A stretch of DNA of 8,045 nucleotides from Vulcanimicrobiota bacterium (GTDB lineage Bacteria; Vulcanimicrobiota; Vulcanimicrobiia; Vulcanimicrobiales; Vulcanimicrobiaceae), in assembly GCA_019237435.1 (NCBI GenBank), contig JAFAHB010000059.1, forward strand, positions 1 through 8,045, read 5' to 3'. The position numbers were made by a program, and so were the translations under genes. The notes below the pieces were generated by a model. It did no database searches. It was not told the DNA's origin and saw only the letters and a list, made by a program, of their open reading frames with translations. This document shows positions 1 to 7,268 of this stretch, one piece after another (position 1 is the stretch's first letter; each line of letters opens with the position of its first letter).

Positions 1-689
<689 letters not shown>

Positions 690-690
<1 letters not shown>

Positions 691-1946
691 TTACCGGCAC
701 CGCGCTCGATCGCGCCTACCTCGTCGATTGGTACCGCCGAAATCGCCGTGATACCGCGAACATCTTCGCGCTCGTCGACGATGCCGCGTTTTACACGCGA
801 CCCATTCCACTACGCCACCCGTTCGCGTTTTACGAAGGGCACATTCCGGCGTTCAGCTTTCTCACGCTCAACGAGCGTGGTCTCGAGGAACCGCCGCTCG
901 ATTCCGGACTCGAACGGCTTTTCGAGCGAGGCATCGATCCTGGCAGCCTCGATGACGCGCGACGTCTCGAACGCAGCGACTGGCCGGATCGCGCCGCAGT
1001 CGCGCGATTCGCGGCGCGATGCGACGAGCGGGTCGAACGCGCGCTCGAATCCGCCCCGATCGAAAATCCGGGGATGCCCCGACTCGCTCGCGCGCAGGCT
1101 GCGTACACGATCTTGGAGCACGAGGCGATGCACCAGGAGACGCTGATGTACATCGTTCACCAGCTTCCGTTCGATCGCAAGCAGAATCGCGCGTTTCAGC
1201 ACGACGATCACCCCGTTGCCGATGGCGAGACGTGCAGCGTCGCAGGCGGAACGGCGACCCTCGGCGCCGATCCCGAAGCCATCCCGTTCGGATGGGACAA
1301 TGAGTTTCCGCGCCTTGAGGTTGACGTTGCAGCCTTTGAGATGGCCGTTTATCCCGTCACCAATGGCGATTGGCTGCGCTATGTCGAGCAGGGCGGACCG
1401 ACTCCCGAGTTCTGGAGGCGCCGCGCCGGCGCGTGGGTTCTACAGACTCAATTCCAAGAGATTCCGCTGCCGAGGTCGTGGCCGGTCTACGTCACGCATC
1501 GACAGGCGCAAGCATACGCGCGCGCGATGAACGTGCGGCTGCCGACGGAGGCTGAGTATCATCGCGCGGCGTTCGGAACTCCCGCCGGCGAGGAACGCGC
1601 CTTTCCGTGGGGCGAGCAGCCTCCAGCGCCCAAACATGGAAACTTCGGCTTCGAGCGCTTCGACCCCGAGCCGGTTGACGCGCATCCGCAAGGCCGAAGC
1701 GCCTGGGGCATCGCCGATTTGATCGGTAACGGTTGGGAATGGACGGCGACTCCCTTCGAGCCGTTTCCCGGCTTCGAGCCGATGGCGTCATATCCGCAGT
1801 ACTCCGCCGACTTCTTCGACGGCAAGCATTACGTAATGAAAGGCGCCTCACCGGTCACGCCGCGCGAGCTCATTCGCCGCTCGTTTAGGAACTGGTTCTA
1901 CGACGACTACCCGTACGTGTACGCGAAGTTCCGCTGCGTCGCATAA
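690..1946 (+). CDS. EgtB/SUMF1-family nonheme-iron sulfoxide synthase-like protein, without a canonical start codon
   Basis: The protein has a DinB_2-like N-terminal domain and an FGE-sulfatase C-terminal domain, the EgtB layout. EgtB joins hercynine to a thiol with O2 in ergothioneine synthesis. Reading from 690 gives 418 residues, a normal EgtB length. The putative iron ligands are H51 (in FAFYEGHIPAF) and H144/H148 (in EHEAMHQETL); Mycobacterium EgtB is known to use H51, H134 and H138. The FGE part shows YPVTNGDWLRY, RLPTEAEYHRAA, NGWEWTATPFEPFPG and SFRNWFYDD. The first in-frame ATG (1074) would cut off 128 residues, including H51. No ATG, GTG or TTG lies in frame upstream of it. The best start is codon 690, which reads GTT, nine bases after an SD-like AGCGAGG (674-680). 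It overlaps the HPPD stop by one base (TAGTT). No EgtD is nearby and the OvoA methyltransferase domain is absent, so the exact substrates are unknown. Confidence 0.82.
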
Positions 1947-3562
1947 TGCGACTTGCGGTATTTCTCTGCACCGCCACACTCTCGTTTTTTTTGGCCGCCG
2001 GGTGCTCCAAGAGCGCCAATCGCAGCGCAGCTCCATCCGACCGCTTGCGCGTTGCGATACCCATCAATCCCACGCAGCTGAACCCAATCCTCGCGCAGAA
2101 TAGCATCGAGAGCTTTGCCGACGGTCTGATCTTCAACCTCCTCGTCACGCACGATCAAGATCATCGGCAGATCCCCGATCTCGCCGCTGTTGTACCGACA
2201 CTGGAAAACGGCGGCATCAGCCGCGACGGCATGACCATCACGTACCGCCTGCGGCACGGCGTCACGTGGCAAGACGGCGCGCCGTTTACGAGCCGAGATG
2301 TACGGTTTACCTGGGACGCCATCATGAATCCACGTAACAACGTCGTGTCTCGGCGCGGCTTCGATCAGATCGCATCCATGGATACGCCCGATGCCTACAC
2401 CATCGTCATGCACATGAAGCGCCTCTTTCCGCTCGCCGTGGACAGCATCTTCGCCGAGAGCGATACTCCGACGCGCATTCTTCCCGCGCACGTATTGGCG
2501 AAGTATCAGGACGTCAATCACGTGCCGTTCAACGCCGCGCCGATCGGTACGGGGCCGTACGAGTTCGTGCGCTGGCTGCGCGGCGACCGAATCGTTCTAC
2601 GCGCAAATCCCGCATACTTTCGCGGAAGGCCCACGCTCAAGGAACTGACGCTGGCGATCGTTCCGGACGATAACACCACCGAAGCCGAATTACGTTCGCG
2701 AGAAGCGGACCTCGCGATCGAGGTTAGTGCGACGGTTTATCGCGACGTGGCCGGCACCAGCGGCGTTCAGCGCCAACTGGCGGAGGCGCCGGCATATACC
2801 GCGATCATGTTCAATACGCAGCGACCGCCGCTCAACGACGTCCGCGTCCGCCGCGCACTCGTGCTCGGCATGGATCGAGCGGCGATCGTTCGCGACGACA
2901 CCTACGGCACCGGTGTCCTCGCCGTCGCCGATCTCGCGCCGTACTATTGGGCCTTCGATCCCGCGCTGCGTCCGCAACCCTACGACCCGTCCCGAGCACG
3001 GGCGCTGCTCGACGCGGCGGGGTGGCGCCCGGGACCCGACGGCGTACGCGTTCACGATGGAAAACGGCTATCATTGCTGCTCGTCTACGGTCTGGGCTCG
3101 CAAATGGTGCGTACGATTATGGCGCAGGTGCAGCAGATGTATCGCGCGCTCGGCGTTGAGGTCCAGCTCAAGGGGTACGATTACTCAACGCTGTACGCGG
3201 CCGCTCAAAGCGGCGGCATACTCAACGGCGGAAAGTTCGATCTCGCGATGTACGCCTGGATTTCCGGCTCCGACCCCGACGACTCATCGCAGTGGACGCG
3301 CGCCATGATTCCCCCCGCCGGCAACAACGTCTCGCGCTATTGTTCGCCCGAGATGGAAGCCGCGCAACGTCTGGCGCTTTCGACCTTCGACCGTTCTGTT
3401 CGCAAACGCGCCTATGCGACGATTGAATCCCTGCTGTTGCGCGACGCCCCCGCGGCATTCATTTACTATCAGTCGCAGCGCTACGCCCACGCAAGCGAAC
3501 TGCAGAACTTTATGCCCAATGGCATTGAAGAGGCCTGGAACGCCCAGGATTGGCGACGGTAG
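1946..3562 (+). CDS. ABC transporter substrate-binding lipoprotein, family 5 (peptide/nickel type)
   Basis: This is a 538-residue extracytoplasmic solute receptor that should deliver a ligand, probably an oligopeptide, to an ABC permease. Residues 1-20 form a lipoprotein signal: basic start, hydrophobic core, and a lipobox ending LAAGC with C20 as the lipidation site. The mature part follows the SBP_bac_5 pattern. LRVAIPINPTQLNPIL sits at 34-49, the family signature VTWQDGAPFTSRDVRFTWDA at 106-125, and GTGPYEFVRW near 201-210. Further on are VRRALVLGMDR and a C-terminal YQSQRYAHASELQNF segment. The ATG overlaps the upstream stop by one base (TAATG), which implies translational coupling to the EgtB-like gene. 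No permease or ATPase gene is visible, so it is an orphan receptor or shares a distant transporter. The ligand cannot be read from the sequence. Confidence 0.93.
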   Translation: MRLAVFLCTATLSFFLAAGCSKSANRSAAPSDRLRVAIPINPTQLNPILAQNSIESFADGLIFNLLVTHDQDHRQIPDLAAVVPTLENGGISRDGMTITYRLRHGVTWQDGAPFTSRDVRFTWDAIMNPRNNVVSRRGFDQIASMDTPDAYTIVMHMKRLFPLAVDSIFAESDTPTRILPAHVLAKYQDVNHVPFNAAPIGTGPYEFVRWLRGDRIVLRANPAYFRGRPTLKELTLAIVPDDNTTEAELRSREADLAIEVSATVYRDVAGTSGVQRQLAEAPAYTAIMFNTQRPPLNDVRVRRALVLGMDRAAIVRDDTYGTGVLAVADLAPYYWAFDPALRPQPYDPSRARALLDAAGWRPGPDGVRVHDGKRLSLLLVYGLGSQMVRTIMAQVQQMYRALGVEVQLKGYDYSTLYAAAQSGGILNGGKFDLAMYAWISGSDPDDSSQWTRAMIPPAGNNVSRYCSPEMEAAQRLALSTFDRSVRKRAYATIESLLLRDAPAAFIYYQSQRYAHASELQNFMPNGIEEAWNAQDWRR

Positions 3563-3605
3563 ACGCCGTACGAGAAGCCGCCCGCCGCGCGGGTGAGTAC
3601 GACGC

Positions 3606-3611
3606 AAGGAG
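3606..3611 (+). promoter_or_regulatory. Strong Shine-Dalgarno that sets the TTG start of isocitrate dehydrogenase
   Basis: AAGGAG lies six bases before TTG at 3618. This is near-ideal SD sequence and spacing, and the TTG gives the expected N-terminus just ahead of the conserved YGDGIGPEI segment. No ATG is available between this SD and that segment. Confidence 0.8.
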
Positions 3612-3617
3612 AGCGAA

Positions 3618-5078
3618 TTGACCACCACCATCGAAACGGCGAAGCAAGTGCCGGTTACCGTCGCTTACGGCGACGGCATCGGACCTGAAATCATGACCGC
3701 GACGCTGCGCGTCCTCGACGCCGCCGGAGCGCGCCTGGCACTAGAACGCATCGAGATCGGCGAGTCGGTTTACAATAAGGGCATAAGCAACGGAATCGAG
3801 GCCGCCTCGTGGGAGTCGCTGCGCCGAACGAAAGTTTTTCTCAAGGCGCCGATTACAACGCCGCAGGGCGGCGGCTTCAAGAGCCTCAACGTCACGGTCC
3901 GCAAGACTCTTGGAATGTACGCGAACGTTCGCCCGTGCACGTCGCTTCATCCCTACGTCGCCACGAAGCATCCACATATGGACGTGGTGATCGTTCGCGA
4001 GAACGAGGAAGACGTCTACGGCGGCATCGAGCACCGGCAGACGAACCAAGTAGCCCAGTGTCTCAAGCTGATCTCACGGCCCGGCAGCAAGCGCATCATT
4101 CGTTACGCGTTCGAGTACGCGCACGCCAACAAGCGCAAAAAAGTCACGTGTTTTACCAAAGACAACATCATGAAGATTACAGATGGGCTCTTTCACCGGA
4201 CGTTCAACGAGATCGCCCAGGAGTATCCGGAGATCGAAAACGAGCATTGGATCGTGGACATCGGCGCCGCCAAAATGGCTGACACGCCCGAAGCATTTGA
4301 CGTGATCGTGATGCCCAATCTTTATGGAGACGTGCTCTCCGACGTTGCGGCGCAAATCACGGGCTCCGTGGGCTTGGCGGGGTCGGCCAACATCGGCGAT
4401 CATTGCTCCATGTTCGATGCCATCCACGGTTCGGCGCCGCGCCGGGCAGGTCAAAATCTTGCCAACCCGTCGGGCCTGCTGCACGGATCAATACTAATGC
4501 TGGTTCATATCGGGCAAGCCGACGTGGCCGAGCGCGTGCACAACGCATGGCTGAAGACGATCGAGGACGGCGTTCACACCTACGACATCTTCAAAGACGG
4601 CACGTCCCGTCAAAAGGTCGGCACGAAGGAGTTCGCGGACGCGGTCATCGCGCGGCTCGGGAAGACACCCGAGCACCTCAAGCCGGCCGAGTACGATGCC
4701 GAGGCCCAGATGAACCTTGCAATTCGACCGGCGGGTAAGCCTCCGATGAAGCTGCGCGCCGGCGTCGATATCTTCGTGGACCGGCGCGACGGCAATCCCG
4801 ACCAGATCGCCGCCGTGATGCAACAACTGCACGTCGACGGCGTAAAGCTGACGACCATTAGCAACCGCGGAACGAAAGTCTGGCCGGAAGGCAATCCCGA
4901 CACGTACTGGAGCGACCATTGGTGCTGTCGTTTCGAAGGCGACGGCGACCTCTTCAGCGCGCAGCACATCGTCAGGCTGCTGGCAGCCGCCGATCAAGCC
5001 GGCTTCGACGTGATCAAGACCGAGGGGCTGTATACGTTCAACGGCGAGCGCGGCTATTCACTCGCACAAGGAGAGTAG
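3618..5078 (+). CDS. icd: Isocitrate dehydrogenase, NADP-type (Thermus/Rickettsia-like long form)
   Basis: This cytoplasmic TCA-cycle enzyme oxidatively decarboxylates isocitrate to 2-oxoglutarate. Of its 486 residues, about 1-340 form the isopropylmalate/isocitrate dehydrogenase core. The rest is the C-terminal extension of the Thermus/Rickettsia form, which E. coli Icd lacks. Isocitrate-site residues can be placed by their E. coli spacing: S89, N91, R95 and R105 (SLNVTVRKTLGMYANVR), R127 and Y134 (VRENEEDVYGG), and K181. Metal ligands are D214, D238 and D242 (NLYGDVLSD). HGSAPRRAGQN (270-280) puts R275/R276 where E. coli has K344/Y345. There is no acidic residue there, so NADP use is inferred. 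The start is TTG with a good SD. It lies 55 bp after the lipoprotein gene with no clear terminator between, so co-transcription is possible. Confidence 0.94.
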   Translation: MTTTIETAKQVPVTVAYGDGIGPEIMTATLRVLDAAGARLALERIEIGESVYNKGISNGIEAASWESLRRTKVFLKAPITTPQGGGFKSLNVTVRKTLGMYANVRPCTSLHPYVATKHPHMDVVIVRENEEDVYGGIEHRQTNQVAQCLKLISRPGSKRIIRYAFEYAHANKRKKVTCFTKDNIMKITDGLFHRTFNEIAQEYPEIENEHWIVDIGAAKMADTPEAFDVIVMPNLYGDVLSDVAAQITGSVGLAGSANIGDHCSMFDAIHGSAPRRAGQNLANPSGLLHGSILMLVHIGQADVAERVHNAWLKTIEDGVHTYDIFKDGTSRQKVGTKEFADAVIARLGKTPEHLKPAEYDAEAQMNLAIRPAGKPPMKLRAGVDIFVDRRDGNPDQIAAVMQQLHVDGVKLTTISNRGTKVWPEGNPDTYWSDHWCCRFEGDGDLFSAQHIVRLLAAADQAGFDVIKTEGLYTFNGERGYSLAQGE

Positions 5079-5096
5079 CGTCCGTCGTCCCTCGTG

Positions 5097-5140
5097 CTTC
5101 GACTACGCTCGCCGCGCTCGCTTCGCTCAGGATGACACCG
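5097..5140 (+). repeat. Dispersed HPERSE-type repeat, intergenic copy
   Basis: The element starts CTTCGACTACGCTC and ends GCTCAGGATGACACCG, filling most of the 80-bp gap between icd and the cobalamin-binding-like gene. Read on the - strand it gives CHPERSERGERSRSTRDD. Peptides of this kind are well known as spurious products of an abundant intergenic repeat in several bacterial phyla. GATGACAC recurs at 5145-5152. I see no strong hairpin or T-tract, so a terminator role is not supported. Confidence 0.65.
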
Positions 5141-5158
5141 TCGAGATGACACTATCGA

Positions 5159-6055
5159 ATGCGCATTGTTAGTTTGCTGCCCAGCGCCACTGAGATTCTT
5201 TTCGCTATCGGTGCGGGGGATGAGGTCGTCGGCGTCACCCACGAGTGCGATTTTCCGCGCGAAGCGCTTGCGCTGCCGAAGCTGACGTCCGCATCGAGCC
5301 CCGAGCTCGCTACTCCGCGTGAGATCGACCGGCATGTCAGGTCCGCCGTTCACGCGGGATCGAGCCTTTACACTCTCGATGCCCAGCTGCTCGAGAAGCT
5401 CAGCCCCGATCTGATCGTCACGCAGGAGCTCTGTGCGGTCTGTGCCGTTTCGTACGACATCGTAGCAACCGCCGCGAAGCGATTGCGGTCCGACGCGCGC
5501 GTCGTTTCGCTCGAGCCGAAATCGCTGAGCGATGTTTTGGCGACGATATCGTTTCTTGGTGAGATAACCGGGCACGCGAAAGAAGCTACGGAAGCTGTGG
5601 CAGCACTCGAAGCGCGAGTAACGGCCCTTCGCCCTTCGACGACGCTCCTTCCGGTCGCTCCGCTCAGACTGACACAGCGGACGCTCGTGCTGGAATGGAC
5701 GGATCCGCCGATGAGCGCGGGTCACTGGATTCCGGAAATCATCGAGATCTCCGGCGGTACGCCCATCTTGGCAAACCCCGAAACCAATTCGAAACGTCTT
5801 GATTGGAGTGCCATCACCGATGCGGACCCCGATGCGGTAATCGTCGCCCCCTGCGGCTTCGATCTCACGAAGACAGAACGAGCAATCGCCGAACTCGACG
5901 CGGTCGAAGCCTGGCGGTCGTTACGAGCGCGCCGCTCCGGACGCGTGCTGGCGTTCGACGGCAACGCCTATTTAAGCCGCCCGGGCCCGCGCTTGCTCGA
6001 CGCAGCCGAGATTATCGCGCAATGGTATACTACTCAGGCGGAGTACGCCGGATGA
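5159..6055 (+). CDS. Cobalamin-binding-like protein (BtuF/TroA fold, COG0614), no signal peptide
   Basis: This 298-residue protein belongs to the helical-backbone periplasmic-binding family of vitamin B12 and siderophore receptors. It opens directly with the domain's first strand, MRIVSLLPSATEILFAIGAG, without a secretion signal or lipobox. The cysteine motif TQELCAVCAVSY (88-99) is typical of the B12-annotated subfamily. LEWTDPPMSAGHWIPEIIEI (178-197) and the closing DGNAYLSRPGPRLLDAAEII also fit. Residues 159-173 are encoded by a diverged dispersed repeat and seem to lengthen the linker before the LEW strand. The start has no convincing SD, and no transporter partner is adjacent. The last 18 coding bases are also the 5' end of rnpB. 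The fold is secure, but the B12 ligand is inferred from family annotation. Confidence 0.82.
   Translation: MRIVSLLPSATEILFAIGAGDEVVGVTHECDFPREALALPKLTSASSPELATPREIDRHVRSAVHAGSSLYTLDAQLLEKLSPDLIVTQELCAVCAVSYDIVATAAKRLRSDARVVSLEPKSLSDVLATISFLGEITGHAKEATEAVAALEARVTALRPSTTLLPVAPLRLTQRTLVLEWTDPPMSAGHWIPEIIEISGGTPILANPETNSKRLDWSAITDADPDAVIVAPCGFDLTKTERAIAELDAVEAWRSLRARRSGRVLAFDGNAYLSRPGPRLLDAAEIIAQWYTTQAEYAG
5634..5677 (+). repeat. Diverged in-frame copy of the HPERSE-type repeat inside the cobalamin-binding-like gene
   Basis: It aligns without gaps to 5097-5140, in the same orientation and the same 44-base length, with 34 matches counted by eye (CTTCGACGACGCTC ... CCGCTCAGACTGACACAG). On the - strand it reads CQSERSDRKERRRRAKG, parallel to CHPERSERGERSRSTRDD of the intergenic copy. 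In the coding frame it gives PSTTLLPVAPLRLTQ (residues 159-173), an insert-like stretch between two conserved segments. Confidence 0.6.
6023..6031 (+). promoter_or_regulatory. Extended -10 promoter of rnpB, inside the upstream coding region
   Basis: TGGTATACT is an extended -10 (TGn plus TATACT, one mismatch to TATAAT). Seven bases after it, at 6038, begins the 5' strand of the RNase P P1 helix, so the expected transcription start and the expected RNA 5' end coincide. No good -35 is visible at 17 bp (CAGCCG), which is usual for extended -10 promoters. It lies wholly within the 3' end of the cobalamin-binding-like gene. Confidence 0.65.
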
Positions 6056-6387
6056 CCGGGGTCCGATTCGATTGGGCTCAGGAAAGTCCGGGCTTCAGAG
6101 GGCAGGGTGCAGGATAACGTCCTGTCGGGGCAACTCGAAGGAAAGTGCCACAGAAACATACCGCCGGCGTCTAACGCCGCGCAAGGGTGAAATCGTGAGG
6201 TAAGAGCTCACGGAGCGCTGCGGCGACGCAGCCTCGGGTAAACCCCACCCGAAGCAAGACCGCTCGATTGCATGGATGGCCCGTCCAACGAGCTACGTCG
6301 CATCGAGGCGTTCGGCAACGGACGTCCCAGAGAGATGGTCATCGCCCACCATGTGGGTACAGAATCCGGCTTACAGGCGTGCTCCGC
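6038..6387 (+). ncRNA. rnpB: RNase P RNA (A-type, bacterial)
   Basis: This is the catalytic RNA that matures the 5' ends of tRNAs. Conserved blocks appear in order: AGGAAAGTCCGGGCT (6080-6094), AGGGCAGGGTGC, GAAAGTGCCACAGAAA, CAAGGGTGAAA with GAGGTAAGAGCTCAC, GGTAAACCCCACCCGAAGCA with AGACC (the L15 region that binds the tRNA CCA end), and ACAGAATCCGGCTTA (6360-6374). The ends are set by P1: GCGGAGTACGCC (6038-6049) pairs over 12 bp, with one G-U, to GGCGTGCTCCGC (6376-6387). P2 is GATGACC (6051-6057) with GGTCATC (6337-6343). P3 is a compact hairpin at 6059-6079. The first 18 nt overlap the upstream gene, whose TGA stop lies in P2. No clear terminator follows. Confidence 0.97.
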
Positions 6388-6437
6388 GCTGCAACCCGCG
6401 AGGCGGAATGTGCGTTGAAGCGAAAGAAGCAATCGGC

Positions 6438-6836
6438 ATGGAAATTCAGCGTTTTTCTCCCGAGATGACCGTCGACGAAGCGTTCAAGCTGCACGCCGGC
6501 GCTCGGCGCGTCTTTGCGCGATTCCATTTAGGCGGTTGCTCGAACTGCGCGATCAGCGAGAGTCACACGATCGGTGCAATCAGCGAAGACTACGGCATCC
6601 CGCTGCCGATGCTGCTCGATAGTTTGAACGCGCTCTTCGACCAAGGGACGCTCTCAGTCGGCGATCGAGTCCGAATCCCCGACGAGATTCGCGCCCGCAT
6701 CCCACAACTTGCAACCGTTCCCGACGTGGGCGAGATTACCGCGGCCGACAGCGGCGCGTACACTGCCGATTTCGGCGACGTGCGGCTGCAAGGGCTAGCC
6801 GAAGATTTCGTCGCAGTCGAGCCTGCAGCAACCTAG
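6438..6836 (+). CDS. DUF1858/ScdA_N-like CxxC protein with a possible SH3-like C-terminal tail
   Basis: This is a 132-residue soluble protein. Residues 8-67 match the DUF1858/ScdA N-terminal pattern: MTVDEAFKLHAGARRVFARF, then HLGGCSNCAISESHTIGAI, then a YGIPLPMLLDSLNALF helix. The C34-x-x-C37 pair is the hallmark. Such domains occur with Fe-S, hybrid-cluster or di-iron repair proteins, and a redox or metal role is inferred only from that. Residues 72-130 (SVGDRVRIPDEI...EDFVAVEP) look like a small beta-barrel (SH3-like), which is a guess. The start at 6438 begins the domain cleanly. ATG 6408 (10 residues longer, after AGGCGG) is possible, while an in-frame ATG at 6276 lies inside rnpB and is unlikely. 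It sits 50 bp after rnpB on the same strand with no terminator between, so read-through from the rnpB promoter is plausible. Confidence 0.78.
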   Translation: MEIQRFSPEMTVDEAFKLHAGARRVFARFHLGGCSNCAISESHTIGAISEDYGIPLPMLLDSLNALFDQGTLSVGDRVRIPDEIRARIPQLATVPDVGEITAADSGAYTADFGDVRLQGLAEDFVAVEPAAT

Positions 6837-6841
6837 ACACA

Positions 6842-6874
6842 AGGAATCCCAGCTTTAAAAAATCTGGGATTTCT
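6842..6874. terminator. Hairpin shared by two convergent genes, possible bidirectional terminator
   Basis: AGGAATCCCAG (6842-6852) pairs with CTGGGATTTCT (6864-6874) over 11 bp with one G-U, around an A/T-rich 11-nt loop. It fills the gap between the DUF1858-like stop (6836) and the stop of the opposing DUF2203 gene (complement of 6873-6875), overlapping the latter by two bases. No T-tract follows either arm, so it may instead be an RNA 3'-end stabiliser. Confidence 0.5.
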
Positions 6875-7268
6875 AGAGCGGCAGGGCCTTTCGGGAGCTG
6901 AAGCCTTCCTCCACCCCGTGCCAATAGGCAACCTCCGACTCGCCGAGTTTCCAGCAGAGGTAGATCGGCCGATCGTTAAGTGTCGACGGGAAGTCGACGA
7001 GCCCTAGGTCGATATCCTTGACGATGCATCCCAGCGACTCAATGCGATAAATCAGCCTCCCGATCTCGTGCTTCAGATCGCCGAAACGCGGCGGCGGCAA
7101 CGCCGATTTCGCGGAGGCTATCCGCGACCGCCGCGGGGCGTTATGGAGCGACGGGTCCGACTCGAGCAACTTGATCGCCAGCTCTCGCCGCCGATGGAGC
7201 AGCTCCTCGATGAGAGGCTCCAGCTTTGGAATGAGGGCGTTGGCGCGTTCGGTCGAAAAGAGCTTCAT
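6873..7268 (-). CDS. DUF2203 family protein
   Basis: This is a 131-residue cytoplasmic protein of unknown function. It opens MKLFSTERANALIPKLEPLI, followed by a charged helix with a helical-hairpin look, and a stretch of basic residues near 48-60. The second half holds IGRLIYRIESLGCIVKDIDLG and DFPSTLNDRPIYLCWKLGE. The DUF2203 signature VAYWHGVEEGFSSRKAL closes it. The frame stays open upstream, but that part is the antisense of rapZ, so the start is placed at the family-typical MKLF (complement of 7266-7268). Its start codon directly abuts that of rapZ on the other strand. No clear SD is visible. It converges on the DUF1858-like gene through a shared hairpin. Confidence 0.86.
   Translation of the reverse strand: MKLFSTERANALIPKLEPLIEELLHRRRELAIKLLESDPSLHNAPRRSRIASAKSALPPPRFGDLKHEIGRLIYRIESLGCIVKDIDLGLVDFPSTLNDRPIYLCWKLGESEVAYWHGVEEGFSSRKALPL

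Noticed and set aside
748..1211. Overlapping frames on both strands over the N-terminal part of the EgtB-like gene
   Set aside because: They are Arg/Ser-rich shadow frames typical of GC-rich DNA. The +3 frame over the same bases gives coherent family motifs.
1907..2521. - strand 204-residue frame opposite the lipoprotein gene
   Set aside because: It has no recognisable domain, and the + strand signal peptide and SBP_bac_5 signature explain the region.
3581..3593. Small hairpin CCCGC-CGC-GCGGG between the lipoprotein gene and icd
   Set aside because: It has only a 5-bp stem in GC-rich DNA and no T-tract, so it is too weak to call a terminator.
5054..5725. - strand 223-residue frame containing HPERSER
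   Set aside because: It is antisense to a real gene and crosses two repeat copies. HPERSER peptides are known spurious translations of dispersed repeats.
6276..6437. In-frame N-terminal extension of the DUF1858-like gene from ATG 6276
   Set aside because: It lies inside conserved RNase P RNA, and the extra residues resemble no protein domain.
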